Part shown: positions 1 through 9,554 of the stretch, piece after piece
Numbering within the stretch: the first letter of the stretch is position 1
Layout of the letters: the number at the start of each line of letters is the position of its first letter
Source of the DNA: Caulobacteraceae bacterium
Lineage (GTDB): Bacteria > Pseudomonadota > Alphaproteobacteria > Caulobacterales > Caulobacteraceae
DNA length: 64,000 nucleotides
NCBI GenBank assembly: GCA_947476325.1
Contig: CANJPZ010000008.1
Coordinates: 25,224-89,223, forward strand
Direction of reading: 5' to 3'
Notes under the pieces: model-generated
Database searches by the model: none
What the model was told of the DNA's origin: nothing
Seen by the model: the letters and a program-made list of their open reading frames with translations, nothing else
Position numbers and translations under genes: made by a program

Positions 1-624
1 GCCCGCAAAAACCTCGATGTCCCGGACCGTATTCTGGAATTGAAGCCGGGCTTTGCGGGCATCTTCCTGGCCGGGTCATTCCAGCGCTCGCTTAAGATGG
101 ACCAGGGCCAGCCCGAGCGGTCGATCACCCGCGACGCCTTCCTGAGAGTGCGCACCGACCGGGTCGGTCGCAGCAATATCGTCGATGTGCTCAGCATCTT
201 CGAGGAGATGCCGCCAGCCATGGCCCAGACCTGCGTCGAGGACGCCCTTCGTCAGATCGAGGCGGGCAGCGTGCCGTTGCTGGACTCGGCGCGCGGCTGG
301 ACGACGGGCGACCTGCGGCTGACAATCACCGCCGAGCGGGGTCTGGACCGGTGCATCGAGAGCGACCCGGCGGTCAAGACCGAGACCGACCGCAATCTGG
401 CCGAGGTGACGGCGGCGATCCTCGAGGCGCTGAAAAAGCCGGGCAAGTCGGTCGCCGTGGTCGATCTGCGTCCCCTGCTGCTCAGGGACGGGATCATCGT
501 GCGGCTAATGGCGCAGCCGGGCGTCAAGGTGACGACCCCCGACGTGCCGGGCATGGAAGACGAGATCGGGGCCGAGGCCGCCGAGCCGGAAAAAGCGCCC
601 GAGGCTACAGCCCCGGCAATTTGA
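1..624 (+). CDS. TraB/GumN-like protein, C-terminal part (5' end outside window)
   Basis: The frame is open from the first base, so the gene starts upstream and only about 207 C-terminal residues are seen. The pattern of a helical region, then TDRN followed by an amphipathic stretch and a short strand (residues around KSVAVVDLRPLL), resembles the end of TraB/GumN-family domains, where a GxGH motif normally follows the strand. Here the equivalent position reads VVDLRPLLL, so that motif is not present. The family's role is mostly unclear (proposed hydrolases). The last 20 bases overlap the 3' end of the convergent lipoprotein gene. The acidic, Ala/Pro-rich tail after about residue 185 looks disordered. 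Family assignment is tentative. Confidence 0.5.
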   Translation, partial: ARKNLDVPDRILELKPGFAGIFLAGSFQRSLKMDQGQPERSITRDAFLRVRTDRVGRSNIVDVLSIFEEMPPAMAQTCVEDALRQIEAGSVPLLDSARGWTTGDLRLTITAERGLDRCIESDPAVKTETDRNLAEVTAAILEALKKPGKSVAVVDLRPLLLRDGIIVRLMAQPGVKVTTPDVPGMEDEIGAEAAEPEKAPEATAPAI

Positions 625-1180
625 ACAGGCGGCGCTGCTGGGTAGAGGCCTTGCTCTGCGCCTTGACGATCGTCACGTTCTGACCGCCGGTCAGGCTGGC
701 CAGGCGGGTCGCCTCGGCTGCCGGGTCAATCGGGGTTGACGTATTGTCGTCGCGCGCCGTGGCGACGGTGGAATCGCCCTGCTTCCAGAACATCACCAGA
801 TCGGCGAAGGCCTTGGATTTGTGAGCCAGGTCGCCCTGTTCGTCGTCTACGACGGCCTTGATCACGGCGCTGGCCTCGAGGCCACCGGCCCGGGCCACCA
901 GCGAGCGTTCGCCGGCGGTGGCGGTGGGATCGGCGCGGACGGGGTTCAGGGCCGAACGGGCGGCCGCTTCCGGATCCAGTTCCTGCGGGCGCGGCTCACC
1001 GGGCGAGGGCGGACGCAGGGCGTACTCGGGCGGAATCTCCAGCGGCGCGCGCTGCACGACGCGGAAGTCATCCGGAACCTGGGCCGCAAGGCCCTGTTGC
1101 CGCTTCGACTGACAGGCCGTAGCGCCCGCGGCCACAAAGATCAGCAGGCCGGCGACGGACAGGCGTTGGATAGGCGTCAA
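605..1180 (-). CDS. DUF3035 outer-membrane lipoprotein, BamF-like
   Basis: A 191-residue lipoprotein. The N-terminus has a hydrophobic segment ending in a lipobox with Cys23 (residues ATAC), followed by a proline-rich stretch (FRVVQRAPLEIPPEYALRPP) typical of DUF3035. In Caulobacter a member of this family was described as BamF, an accessory lipoprotein of the BAM outer-membrane assembly complex; that role is inferred here. The start is a TTG, and it is supported by an AGGAG ribosome site 7-8 bases upstream (CTCCT on the plus strand at 1188-1192); no in-frame ATG exists. It lies downstream of lspA on the same strand, so the peptidase that matures lipoproteins sits next to a lipoprotein substrate. 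Confidence 0.75.
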   Translation of the reverse strand: MTPIQRLSVAGLLIFVAAGATACQSKRQQGLAAQVPDDFRVVQRAPLEIPPEYALRPPSPGEPRPQELDPEAAARSALNPVRADPTATAGERSLVARAGGLEASAVIKAVVDDEQGDLAHKSKAFADLVMFWKQGDSTVATARDDNTSTPIDPAAEATRLASLTGGQNVTIVKAQSKASTQQRRLFKLPGL

Positions 1181-1261
1181 GCGAAAACTCCTCGCAAGGA
1201 CCGCCCCCGGTCCCCAATTCGGTTGGATGGATAGCCTATCTGCGGCGGCGCGCCAACTGGC

Positions 1262-1756
1262 TTAGCGCGGCGATTTGTTGCGCTCGGGCATCAGGAAAGT
1301 CTCGATCAACAGAAGGGCGATGCCGACGTTGATGGCGGCGTCGGCGACGTTGAACACCCAGGGGAAGTAAAGCTTCGAAAAATCCAGAAAATCGGTCACT
1401 GCGCCAAACCGCACCCGGTCCACCAGATTGCCGACCGCGCCGCCCATGATCAGCCCAACCGACACCGCAGTCCACCAGCGCCGCGCCTTGCGGACATAGA
1501 TAGCCAGGGCCAGGACCACGATCAGCGAAAAGGCGGCCAGCAGCCAGCGGCCCAGATCTCCGTCCGAGCGGAACAGGCCAAAGCTGACGCCGCGATTGGC
1601 CACCAGGGTCAGGTCGAAGAACGGCAGCACCGGTACGCGGCCCTTTTCGGGCAGCCGCAGGATTTCCAGCACCCAGAACTTCGACAGCTGGTCCAGCAGG
1701 GCGACAATAGCGCCCAGCGAATAGGCCAGGTTGGGCAGGGCAAGCTTAGGCGCCAT
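1262..1756 (-). CDS. lspA: Lipoprotein signal peptidase II
   Basis: Signal peptidase II, the inner-membrane aspartyl protease that removes the signal peptide from diacylglyceryl-modified prolipoproteins. About 164 residues with four predicted membrane helices. The two catalytic aspartates lie in the conserved motifs NLVDR (Asp113) and FNVADA (Asp139). The ATG at 1756 (MAPKLALPN) is preferred over an upstream in-frame start at 1783 because the longer form would add nine non-conserved residues inside ileS. The chosen start still overlaps the end of ileS by 11 bases, which suggests translational coupling; ileS-lspA is a widely conserved pair. Confidence 0.95.
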   Translation of the reverse strand: MAPKLALPNLAYSLGAIVALLDQLSKFWVLEILRLPEKGRVPVLPFFDLTLVANRGVSFGLFRSDGDLGRWLLAAFSLIVVLALAIYVRKARRWWTAVSVGLIMGGAVGNLVDRVRFGAVTDFLDFSKLYFPWVFNVADAAINVGIALLLIETFLMPERNKSPR

Positions 1757-4595
1757 TCGACGAATCCCAATTGGCGAGTGCATCGTCGCAGCGCAGGCAG
1801 AGCATTTTTGGCGCCTTTACCTCGGGCAGGATACGCCAGCAGCGCTCGCACTTGCAGCCTTTTGCCTGATCGGGCTGGGCGGCGAGCGCATCGCCGGCTT
1901 TGAACGCCGCTGAACTGGTGCGGAACACCTCGGCGCCGTCGAGGCCATCGAAGGCGGACACGAGATCGGCCGGCGCGGTGACGACAGGGGCGGCTTCCAG
2001 CGCCCCGCCGATGCGCTTTTCGCGGCGCTCGACTTCCAGGGCGGCGGTGACGGCGTCGATCACGCTCTCGACCTTGCCCCAGCGGGCGGCCTCAGCGTCG
2101 TTACGCCATTGCGCCGGCGTGTCCGGGATCACCCGCAGGCAGTTCGAACCGGCATCGGGAAACCGGACCTGCCAGGCCTCTTCCATGGTGAAGGTGGCGA
2201 TGGGCGCCAGCCAGGCGGTCAGGCGCTCGAACACCGCGTCCATCACCGTGCGGCAGGCGCGGCGGCGGGCCGAATCCGGCCGGTCGCAATAGAGCGCGTC
2301 CTTGCGGATGTCGAAGAACAGGGTGGAAAGATCGCCCGAACAGAATTCGCTTATGGGACGCCACACATCCTGGAAGCGATACTCGGCATAGGCGGTGCGG
2401 ACCTGGCCATCCAGCTCCCACAGCCGGTGCAGGACATAGCGCTCCAGCGGCGGCATGGCGTCGCAGTCCACACGCTCGGCCGGATCGAAACCGGCCAGGG
2501 CGCCCAGCAGATAGCGCATGGTGTTCCGCAGCTTGCGATAGCCGTCGATGGTGGTCTGCAGGATGGCTTTGCCGATCCTCTGGTCCTCGGCGTAGTCAAC
2601 CATGGCTACCCAGAGGCGCAGGATTTCGGCGCCGCTCTCGGCCATGACGGTCTGGGGCGCGACGGTGTTGCCCTTGGACTTGGACATCTTCTCGCCGTTC
2701 TCATCCTGGGTGAACCCGTGGGTGAGGATCGCCTTGTAGGGCGCGCGGCCGCGCGTGCCCGAGCTTTCCAGCAAGGAAGACTGGAACCAGCCGCGATGCT
2801 GGTCAGAGCCTTCGAGATAGAGGTCGGCGGGCCAGTGGCTGTCTGGCCGGCCTTCGATGGTGAAGGCGTGGGTGCAGCCGCTATCGAACCAGACATCGAG
2901 GATGTCCTCGATCTTCTCGTATTTCGCCGGATCGTGGTTGCCCAGGAAGTCGCCGGCGGGCCGGGTGTACCAGGCGTCGGCGCCTTCGGCGGCGATGGCT
3001 TTCAGGATGCGGTCATTGACCTCGGCGTCGACCAGCGGCTTGCCGGTTTCCTTGTCGACGAACATGGCCAGAGGCGCGCCCCAGGCGCGCTGGCGGCTGA
3101 TCAGCCAGTCCGGCCGGGTCTCGACCATGGCGCCGATGCGGTTGCGGCCCTGATCGGGATGGAAGGCTGTGGCTGCGATGGCGGCCAGGGCGCGCTCGCG
3201 CAGGGTGTTGTCATCCTCGAGCCGCTCGTCCATGCGGATGAACCATTGGGGCGTGTTGCGGAAGATCACCGGCGCCTTGGAGCGCCAGCTCATCGGATAG
3301 CTGTGCTCCAGCCGCCCGCGGGCCAGCAAGGTTCCGGCCTCGATCAGCCTTTCGATGACGGCATTGTTGGCCGGGCCGAACTTGCCGGCCTTCTTGCCCT
3401 CGATTTCCAGCACCGCCATGCCGCCGAACAGGGGGACGTGGTCGTAGTACCTGCCGTCCGGATCGACGGTGTCGGGGATGTCCTCACGGGAAAGCCCGTG
3501 GGCCAGCCAGACATTGTAGTCGTCGGCGCCGTGGCCGGGGGCGGTGTGGACAAAGCCTGTTCCGGTGTCCTCGGTGACGTGGTCGCCGGAGAGCAGAGGC
3601 ACGCCGAAACGGTAGCCGGGGTCGAGGGCGGCGAGGGGATGGGCGCAAATAACGCCCGCCGGATCAAAGCTCTCGACCTTTCGGTACTTCGCGACCTTGG
3701 CGGCGGCGAAGGCATCGGCCGCCAGCTTCTCGGCCAGGATCATGCGGTCGCCCGCCTTGGCCCAGGGCTCAAACGGCAGGTCAGCCTCGATGGCCTCGAC
3801 CTCGAAGACCGCATAGGCGATGTCGGGGTTGAAACTGATCGCCCGGTTGGCCGGCAGGGTCCAGGGCGTGGTCGTCCAGATGACGATGGGCGCAGACCCG
3901 CCCCTCACCGGGAACTTCACCCACACTGTCGGGCTGACGTGATCAGCGTATTCGACTTCAGCGTCGGCCAGGGCCGTGCGCTCCACCGGGCTCCACATCA
4001 CCGGCTTGGAGCCCCGATAGAGCTGGCCCGAGGCGGCGAATTTCATGAACTCGGAGACGATGGTCGCCTCGGAGCTGTAGTCCATGGTGGCGTAGCGGTT
4101 TTCCCAGTCGCCCAGCACGCCCAGGCGCTTGAACTCGGCCATCTGCACGCCGATCCATTCGGCGGCGTATTCGCGGCAGCGGGCGCGGAACTCGGCGGCG
4201 GGGACCTCGTCCTTGCGCCGGCCGCGGCCGCGGAACTCTTCCTCGATCTTCCACTCGATGGGCAGGCCATGGCAGTCCCAGCCCGGAACGTAATCGACGT
4301 CCTTGCCCAGCAGGAACTGCGAGCGGACGACAAAGTCCTTGAGCAGCTTGTTCAGCGCGTGGCCGATGTGGATCGCGCCGTTGGCGTAGGGCGGGCCGTC
4401 GTGCAGCACGAACAGGGGCGCGCCGGCCACCTGGCGGGCCTTGCGGATGGCGGCGTAGAGCCCGGCGCCTTGCGCCCATTGCCCCAGGATTTCCGGCTCC
4501 TTTTGCGGCAAGCCGGCGCGCATCGGGAACGGGGTCTCGGGCAGGAAGACGGTGGGCCTGTAATCGCGGCCGGAAGCGGAATCAGAGTCGGTCAT
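1746..4595 (-). CDS. ileS: Isoleucyl-tRNA synthetase
   Basis: Charges tRNA-Ile in the cytoplasm. 949 residues, the normal bacterial length. The class I signature HIGH is at residues 76-79 (in NGAIHIGHALN), KMSKS lies near residue 635 (NGEKMSKSKGN), and a C-terminal zinc-finger-like segment has the pattern CKCERCW followed by LCLRC. The editing domain lies between (for example WTTTPWTLPANRAI). I chose the ATG that gives MTDSDSASGRDY; the frame extends 23 codons further upstream but those residues are not family-like. It heads the ileS-lspA-lipoprotein transcription unit on the minus strand. Confidence 0.97.
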   Translation of the reverse strand: MTDSDSASGRDYRPTVFLPETPFPMRAGLPQKEPEILGQWAQGAGLYAAIRKARQVAGAPLFVLHDGPPYANGAIHIGHALNKLLKDFVVRSQFLLGKDVDYVPGWDCHGLPIEWKIEEEFRGRGRRKDEVPAAEFRARCREYAAEWIGVQMAEFKRLGVLGDWENRYATMDYSSEATIVSEFMKFAASGQLYRGSKPVMWSPVERTALADAEVEYADHVSPTVWVKFPVRGGSAPIVIWTTTPWTLPANRAISFNPDIAYAVFEVEAIEADLPFEPWAKAGDRMILAEKLAADAFAAAKVAKYRKVESFDPAGVICAHPLAALDPGYRFGVPLLSGDHVTEDTGTGFVHTAPGHGADDYNVWLAHGLSREDIPDTVDPDGRYYDHVPLFGGMAVLEIEGKKAGKFGPANNAVIERLIEAGTLLARGRLEHSYPMSWRSKAPVIFRNTPQWFIRMDERLEDDNTLRERALAAIAATAFHPDQGRNRIGAMVETRPDWLISRQRAWGAPLAMFVDKETGKPLVDAEVNDRILKAIAAEGADAWYTRPAGDFLGNHDPAKYEKIEDILDVWFDSGCTHAFTIEGRPDSHWPADLYLEGSDQHRGWFQSSLLESSGTRGRAPYKAILTHGFTQDENGEKMSKSKGNTVAPQTVMAESGAEILRLWVAMVDYAEDQRIGKAILQTTIDGYRKLRNTMRYLLGALAGFDPAERVDCDAMPPLERYVLHRLWELDGQVRTAYAEYRFQDVWRPISEFCSGDLSTLFFDIRKDALYCDRPDSARRRACRTVMDAVFERLTAWLAPIATFTMEEAWQVRFPDAGSNCLRVIPDTPAQWRNDAEAARWGKVESVIDAVTAALEVERREKRIGGALEAAPVVTAPADLVSAFDGLDGAEVFRTSSAAFKAGDALAAQPDQAKGCKCERCWRILPEVKAPKMLCLRCDDALANWDSSNGA

Positions 4596-4687
4596 TGGGT
4601 GCGTCTTATAACCAGCGTTTGCGGGAAGGGGGCTATAGGCTTTTGCGCAGGTGGACTGCGGCATATCCCGGCGTACGCGAACGGTTT

Positions 4688-4707
4688 CCCGGCGGCGTTA
4701 CGCCGGG
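4688..4707. other. Intergenic hairpin between rnhB and ileS
   Basis: A perfect 7-bp inverted repeat (CCCGGCG, six-base loop, CGCCGGG) in the 196-base gap. It is about 85 bases past the rnhB stop on the minus strand and has no T-run, so it is at best a weak or Rho-assisted end signal or an mRNA structure ahead of ileS. Confidence 0.3.
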
Positions 4708-4791
4708 CGCTTAATTCGCAGGTCTGGCCGCGCGCTGGTCATGACGGGGCGTTTAGCAGAGGGGCGGTTAAAGGTGAACTACGAACCTGCG

Positions 4792-5439
4792 CTATAGCGG
4801 CAGCGCCTCCTGCATGGCCTCATCCCAGCTCAGCATCGGATCGCGGCCCATCAGGGCCAGTTTCACCGGGCCCCAGGTCGGGCGATGGATTTCGCACGGC
4901 CCCAGCCGCAACAGGGCTTCGGCATGGACGGCGGCCCGATAGCCCTTGTGGCCGGAAAAGCCATAACCGGGATAGACCTCATCCATCTGTTTCATCAGCC
5001 GGTCGCGGGCGACCTTGGCCAGGATCGATGCCGCGGCGATGGAGCTGGAGACCCCGTCGCCGCCGATCACTGTCCTGACCGGGCAGGGCAGGGCAAACGG
5101 ATACTTGCCGTCCACCAGGGCGAAAACGGGGGCGACCTTCATCGCCTCTACCGCCCGGCGCATCGCCAGTCCGGTAGCGCCGACGATGTTGAGTGCGCTG
5201 ATTTCCTCGACCGAGGCGAATCCGACGCCCCAGGCGATGGCGCTGTCCATGATCTGGATTTCCAACCGTTCGCGGGCCTTGGCCGAGAGCTTCTTGGAAT
5301 CGTTCAGGCCCTCTGGAATGCGGGCGTGATCAAGGATCACCGCGCCGGCCGACACCGGCCCGGCCCACGGCCCGCGTCCGGCTTCATCGACACCGCAGAC
5401 GGGGGACGGGCAGGCCAGCTCGAGCAGCAGGTCAGGCAT
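4792..5439 (-). CDS. rnhB: Ribonuclease HII
   Basis: Removes RNA from RNA/DNA hybrids and initiates removal of misincorporated ribonucleotides. 215 residues. The N-terminal signature [14 protein letters not shown] carries the first catalytic Asp and Glu, NDSKKLS follows, and [11 protein letters not shown] supplies the conserved downstream region. The start at 5439 overlaps the end of tag by 8 bases, so the two DNA-repair genes tag and rnhB are probably cotranscribed. Confidence 0.95.
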   Translation of the reverse strand: MPDLLLELACPSPVCGVDEAGRGPWAGPVSAGAVILDHARIPEGLNDSKKLSAKARERLEIQIMDSAIAWGVGFASVEEISALNIVGATGLAMRRAVEAMKVAPVFALVDGKYPFALPCPVRTVIGGDGVSSSIAAASILAKVARDRLMKQMDEVYPGYGFSGHKGYRAAVHAEALLRLGPCEIHRPTWGPVKLALMGRDPMLSWDEAMQEALPL

Positions 5440-6034
5440 GGTTATGGGCCATGTGCGTGCATTCGGCGTGACGGGTGCAGGTCAGCAGGTGATCATTGAC
5501 CATGCCGGTCGCCTGCATGAAGGCATAGACGATCACCGGGCCGCAGAACTTGAAACCTTTTGATTTCAGCGCCTTGGCCATTTCCTGGGCCGTGGGCGTT
5601 TCGGCGGGCACGCCGGTCTCAAGCGCCCACTCATTGACCAGAGTCGGGCCGTTGATGTCCCACAGGAAGGTCGCGAAATCCTCGCCGCGCTCGCGCATGT
5701 CCAGGTAGATTTTTGCGCCGGCGATCGCCGCATCGATCTTGCCGTTCGAGCGCACGATGCCCTGATCAGCCATCAGCAGGGCCCGCTCGGCCTCGCCGAA
5801 CCGGGCGACGACATCGGGGTCGAAATTGGCGAAGGCTTCGCGGAAGGCGGCGCGCTTGCGCAGGATGGTGATCCACGAAAGCCCCGCCTGGAATCCGTCC
5901 AGAACCAGCTTTTCCCACAGGGCGCGCGAGTCATGTTCAGGCACGCCCCATTCGAAATCGTGATAGGCCTCGTACAGCGGATCGCCGTTCATGCCGCGCC
6001 ACTGGCAGCGGGTTTCGGGGGTCAGGATGGTCAT
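5432..6034 (-). CDS. tag: DNA-3-methyladenine glycosylase I
   Basis: Excises 3-methyladenine from alkylated DNA. 200 residues. Family hallmarks: an N-terminal RCQW containing the first zinc-ligand cysteine, the aromatic motif YHDFEWGVP that forms the base pocket, the segment [14 protein letters not shown], and the C-terminal [11 protein letters not shown], which holds the remaining zinc ligands. The sequence continues about 15 residues past the last ligand with extra histidines. It is the first gene of a tag-rnhB pair. Confidence 0.95.
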   Translation of the reverse strand: MTILTPETRCQWRGMNGDPLYEAYHDFEWGVPEHDSRALWEKLVLDGFQAGLSWITILRKRAAFREAFANFDPDVVARFGEAERALLMADQGIVRSNGKIDAAIAGAKIYLDMRERGEDFATFLWDINGPTLVNEWALETGVPAETPTAQEMAKALKSKGFKFCGPVIVYAFMQATGMVNDHLLTCTRHAECTHMAHNHA

Positions 6035-6066
6035 GGAAAAACTTCGTCCTCGTCGCGCACGATACC

Positions 6067-8244
6067 CTATCCGCGCGCGCCGACAACGATCCGCACCGGT
6101 GTCGATTTGAAGGCCGGAGTCCTGCTGCGCGGGTCGACCGCTGCCCCGGTCAGGATATTGGCCTCGGGGAAATAGGCCATGACGCCGCCGCGGGCGATGT
6201 CGAAGGCGCGCACCGTCACGTCATCCATGCGGCCATGGTCGGATTCCAGGGTGGCCGTGTCGCCGTCCTTCAGGCCGTGATCGCTCAGATCGGACGCATT
6301 CATCATCACGCTCCAGCGATCGGCCATGCCGCGGTAGCTGTCGGTGCGCTCATAGATGATGGTGTTGAACTGGCCCTCGGAGCGCACGGTGGTCAGGGTC
6401 AGTCTCGATGAAACCGGCGCGGGCGTCGGCGACGTGACGAAGCGGGCCTTGCCGTCCGGCGTGTTGAAGGCCGGGGTGTGCAGGATGCGGCCCGATATGT
6501 GGAACTCGCGCCTGGCCACGTCGATGTCGGCCAGGGCCTCCATGCCCGGCACGATTCGGGCGATAGCTTCGCGGATGGTCCGGTGCTGCTGGAACGCCGT
6601 GAAATCGATCGGTGAGTCCGGCAGCAGGCGCCGCGCGATTTCCGACAGGATGACCACCTCGGGCCGCACGTTTTCCAGCCGGTTGATGCCGCCGTCCGAC
6701 AGGCGCACGAAGTTGAACATCGATTCCTGGGTGGTTGGCTGCCACTCCTCGTCCCTCGCCGTGACCGGCAGGATCAGGCTCTCGCCGGCGTCGATGCCGT
6801 GCAGATGGCCGGCGTTCAGGCTGGTGGTCAGGAACAGCTTGAAACCGATGCGGTCCAGGGCCTGGGCCGCCCATTCGGAATTCGGATTGGAGCCATAAAG
6901 ATTGCCGCCCATCAGAACGGCGGCGTCGATCCTGCCGGCGTGGGCCGCCTGCATGCCGGCCATGGTGTCCATGCCGCCGCCGCGCGGCAGGGTGACGCCG
7001 AAGGCGGCCTCCATTTTCTGCAGCACGTCCTCGGCCAGCACCGGCTTGACCCCGATGGTTCCGATGCCCTGGACGTTTGAGTGGCCGCGCAGGGGCAACA
7101 GACCCGCGCCCGGCCGCCCGACCATGCCGCGCAGGAGGGCAAGATTTGCGATGTACTCGACGTTCTCGCAGCCGTGCAGGTGATGGGTCATGCCCATGCC
7201 CCAGGCCAGCACGGCGTTCTTCGCCCTGGCATAGAGTTCGGCGACCCGTTCGACTTCGCTCCGGGCAAGGCCGGTGGCGGCCTCGATCGCTTCCCAGGAA
7301 GCTGCCCGCACGTCCGAGGCAAAGGCTTCAAAGCCGGTCGTATGGGCGGTGATGAAACCGCCGTCCTCGGCGCTCATCTCCAGCACCGCCCTGGCGATGC
7401 CCTTGAACAGGGCGATGTCCGAACCGATGGCCGGCTGCAGATAATCCGAGGCGATCCAGTCGCCCCCCTTGATCATCGATGAGGCGCTTTTCGGGATAGC
7501 GAACCTGACCAGGCCGGCTTCGCGGGCGGGATTGATCATCACCACCTGTCCGCCTCGATCACGGCAGGCCTTGAGCTTGTGAATGAAGCGCGGGTGGTTG
7601 GACGAAGGATTGGCGCCGATCACGAAGATGAAGTCGGCGCGGTCCAGATCGTCCAGCTCCACCGTCGAGGTTCCGGTCCCGATGGTGGTGGACAGCCCGA
7701 CGCTGGTCGCCTGGTGACAATAGTAGGAGCAGTTGTTGACGTTGTTGGTCCCGAACGACCGGGCCAGCAGCTGCAGGACGAACCCGGCCTCGTTCGAAGC
7801 CCGGCCCGACGAATAGAAAAATGTCCGCTCCGGTTTGACCGCCGCCAGCCGCGCGGCCGCCAGATCATAGGCCTCGTCCCAGCCGATTGGGGCGAAGCGG
7901 TCCGCGCCTTTCGCCTTGAACAGGGGCGTGGCCAGCCGGCCCAGATGTTCCAGATCATGGCCGTCCAGCTCGCGCAGGTCGGCGACCGGATGGGTCAGGA
8001 CCTCAAGCGGAATGCCCGGCTGGATGTCGCTGGACTGGGCCTGGACCGACTTGTTGCAGACGGATGGAAACTCGCCCGCCTCATTGGTCATGCCGCCCAT
8101 CTGGCCGCCCATGCCCAGGGCGCAGGCCTTGCAGGCGTTCTTCGAGGTCAGGGCCTTGGCGGTGCGGCGCAGGCCCGCCTTGCGCGCGGTGGCCAGCGCG
8201 TACAGCACCTTTTTCGCCCCGCCGCCGACTGTCGGCCTTGTCAT
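6067..8244 (-). CDS. FdhF/YdeP-family molybdopterin oxidoreductase
   Basis: A 725-residue protein of the formate-dehydrogenase-like YdeP group of the DMSO-reductase superfamily. The molybdopterin domain begins near residue 115 (FAPIGWDEAYDLAA) and the C-terminal molydopterin-dinucleotide-binding beta-barrel starts near residue 610 (INTIIYERTDSYRG-like segment). Cysteines at 38 and 41 (NACKACALGMGGQ) and in NNCSYYCHQAT are family-typical, but there is no complete N-terminal 4Fe-4S CxxCxxxC motif and no in-frame TGA, so no selenocysteine. The substrate is unknown; E. coli YdeP is linked to acid resistance. No partner electron-transfer subunit or FdhD gene is adjacent. It is divergent from the secreted paralogue pair. 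Confidence 0.85.
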   Translation of the reverse strand: MTRPTVGGGAKKVLYALATARKAGLRRTAKALTSKNACKACALGMGGQMGGMTNEAGEFPSVCNKSVQAQSSDIQPGIPLEVLTHPVADLRELDGHDLEHLGRLATPLFKAKGADRFAPIGWDEAYDLAAARLAAVKPERTFFYSSGRASNEAGFVLQLLARSFGTNNVNNCSYYCHQATSVGLSTTIGTGTSTVELDDLDRADFIFVIGANPSSNHPRFIHKLKACRDRGGQVVMINPAREAGLVRFAIPKSASSMIKGGDWIASDYLQPAIGSDIALFKGIARAVLEMSAEDGGFITAHTTGFEAFASDVRAASWEAIEAATGLARSEVERVAELYARAKNAVLAWGMGMTHHLHGCENVEYIANLALLRGMVGRPGAGLLPLRGHSNVQGIGTIGVKPVLAEDVLQKMEAAFGVTLPRGGGMDTMAGMQAAHAGRIDAAVLMGGNLYGSNPNSEWAAQALDRIGFKLFLTTSLNAGHLHGIDAGESLILPVTARDEEWQPTTQESMFNFVRLSDGGINRLENVRPEVVILSEIARRLLPDSPIDFTAFQQHRTIREAIARIVPGMEALADIDVARREFHISGRILHTPAFNTPDGKARFVTSPTPAPVSSRLTLTTVRSEGQFNTIIYERTDSYRGMADRWSVMMNASDLSDHGLKDGDTATLESDHGRMDDVTVRAFDIARGGVMAYFPEANILTGAAVDPRSRTPAFKSTPVRIVVGARG

Positions 8245-8378
8245 TCCGATGCGCTCCTGAACCGGTTCTCAATCTAGCAGACCGGACCGCCGCGACCAGC
8301 GCGCCGGGACCCGGCGGTTGTAAATCGGCCCAGACAGGCATTTACTGGCAAAAAACACGACTCCGGGGAGGCTATACG

Positions 8379-9470
8379 ATGTCCAAAGGCAGGACTTTCA
8401 CACTGGGATTATTGTTGGCAGGCGCGGTTGTCGCCTCGGCGGGCGGGGCGATGTCCGCCCAGGCCTACAAACCGGCGAAGAACAGCTACGGGCAGCCTGA
8501 CATCGGCGGCGCCTGGTCCAACTCCACCCTGACGCGGCTGGAGAGGCCGGCGACCTACGGCGATCGCCTGGCCATGACCCCGGCCGAAGTCGCCGCCGCG
8601 GAAAACAGCCGCGCGTCGGACGTCGAAAAGGGAAATCGCCCCACCGACCCCAACGCCACCGCCCAGGAAGTCAACGCCACCTGCGACCTGAAGGGCTTCG
8701 CCCCTGGCGCCGGCTGCGCCTATAACCAGGGCTTCACCGAGCCCGGCGATCTGGTCATGCGCGTGCATGGCGAGCCGCGCACCTCGTTCATCACCTATCC
8801 CGCCAACGGCCGCGTCCCGGCGCCGAAGGCCGGCGCCCAGATCGTGCAATCGCGCGTGGTGGTCGGCCCCTCCGAAGGCGAAGACGGACCTCCGGTCCGG
8901 GGCGCCACGCCCGCCCGCAACCTTGCCGGCCAGTACGACAATCCCGAGAATCGCCCGCTGCCCGAGCGCTGCATCATGTCCTTCGGCCGCTCGACCGGCC
9001 CGATCATGCAGGGCCAGCTCTACAACAGCAATTACCGCATCGTGCAGGGCAAGGACTCGGTCGCGATCTGGGTCGAGATGGTCCACGACGTGCGGATCGT
9101 CCGCATCGGCGGCAAGCACCGCACCGACGGCGTTCGCCCTTACTACGGAGACGCGATCGGCCATTATGAGGGTGACAGCCTGGTGGTCGAGACCACCAAC
9201 TGGCCCCAGGCCCAGGCGCTCAACGGCTCGTGGCAGAATCTGAAACTGACCGAGAAGTTCACCCGGGTCAGCGCCACGCGCATGCTCTACCAGTTCCGCG
9301 TCGAGGACCCGACCATCTGGGATCAGGCCTGGGGCGGTGAATACGAATTCAACGCCACCAGCGGCGTTTATGAGTACGCCTGCCACGAGGGCAACTACGC
9401 CCTCGAAGGCGTTCTGGCTGGCGCGCGCGCCGCTGAACGGGCCGCGGCCGGAGCCACTGCCACGCGCTAG
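8379..9470 (+). CDS. Secreted protein of unknown function, paralogue 1
   Basis: A 363-residue exported protein with a signal peptide ending near residue 28 (AMSAQA). I do not know a function. Conserved blocks shared with the next gene: SYGQPDIGGAWSNSTLTRLE after the signal peptide, GDLVMRVHGEPRTSFIT, SFGRSTGPIMQ, DSVAIWVEMVHDVRIVR, EGDSLVVETTNWPQAQAL, and a C-terminal YACHEGNYALEGVLAGARA. The last motif occurs in many uncharacterised secreted proteins of Alphaproteobacteria and Acidobacteria. The ATG at 8379 follows a GGGGAGG ribosome site; the long upstream extension is a shadow of the opposite-strand gene. Confidence 0.85.
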   Translation: MSKGRTFTLGLLLAGAVVASAGGAMSAQAYKPAKNSYGQPDIGGAWSNSTLTRLERPATYGDRLAMTPAEVAAAENSRASDVEKGNRPTDPNATAQEVNATCDLKGFAPGAGCAYNQGFTEPGDLVMRVHGEPRTSFITYPANGRVPAPKAGAQIVQSRVVVGPSEGEDGPPVRGATPARNLAGQYDNPENRPLPERCIMSFGRSTGPIMQGQLYNSNYRIVQGKDSVAIWVEMVHDVRIVRIGGKHRTDGVRPYYGDAIGHYEGDSLVVETTNWPQAQALNGSWQNLKLTEKFTRVSATRMLYQFRVEDPTIWDQAWGGEYEFNATSGVYEYACHEGNYALEGVLAGARAAERAAAGATATR

Positions 9471-9480
9471 GTCAAATCAA

Positions 9481-9512
9481 CCTGTCCGGTGTTGTTATTT
9501 TCACCGGACAGG
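9481..9512 (+). other. Strong hairpin between the two secreted paralogues
   Basis: A perfect 11-bp inverted repeat (CCTGTCCGGTG, ten-base AT-rich loop, CACCGGACAGG) begins ten bases after the upstream stop codon. No T-run follows, so it is more likely an mRNA stabiliser or partial attenuator between paralogues than a full terminator. Confidence 0.65.
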
Positions 9513-9554
9513 CCTTAGATGCCTCCAAACAAGAAAATATCTGGAGGAATTCAA

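Noticed and set aside
2109..5078. Long plus-strand open frame of nearly 1,000 codons opposite ileS and rnhB
   Set aside because: It is antisense to two certain genes, rich in Gly, Arg and Ala without domain motifs, and arises from third-position GC bias.
6067..8244. Selenocysteine in the FdhF-like enzyme
   Set aside because: No in-frame TGA and no SECIS-like structure; the family commonly lacks selenocysteine.
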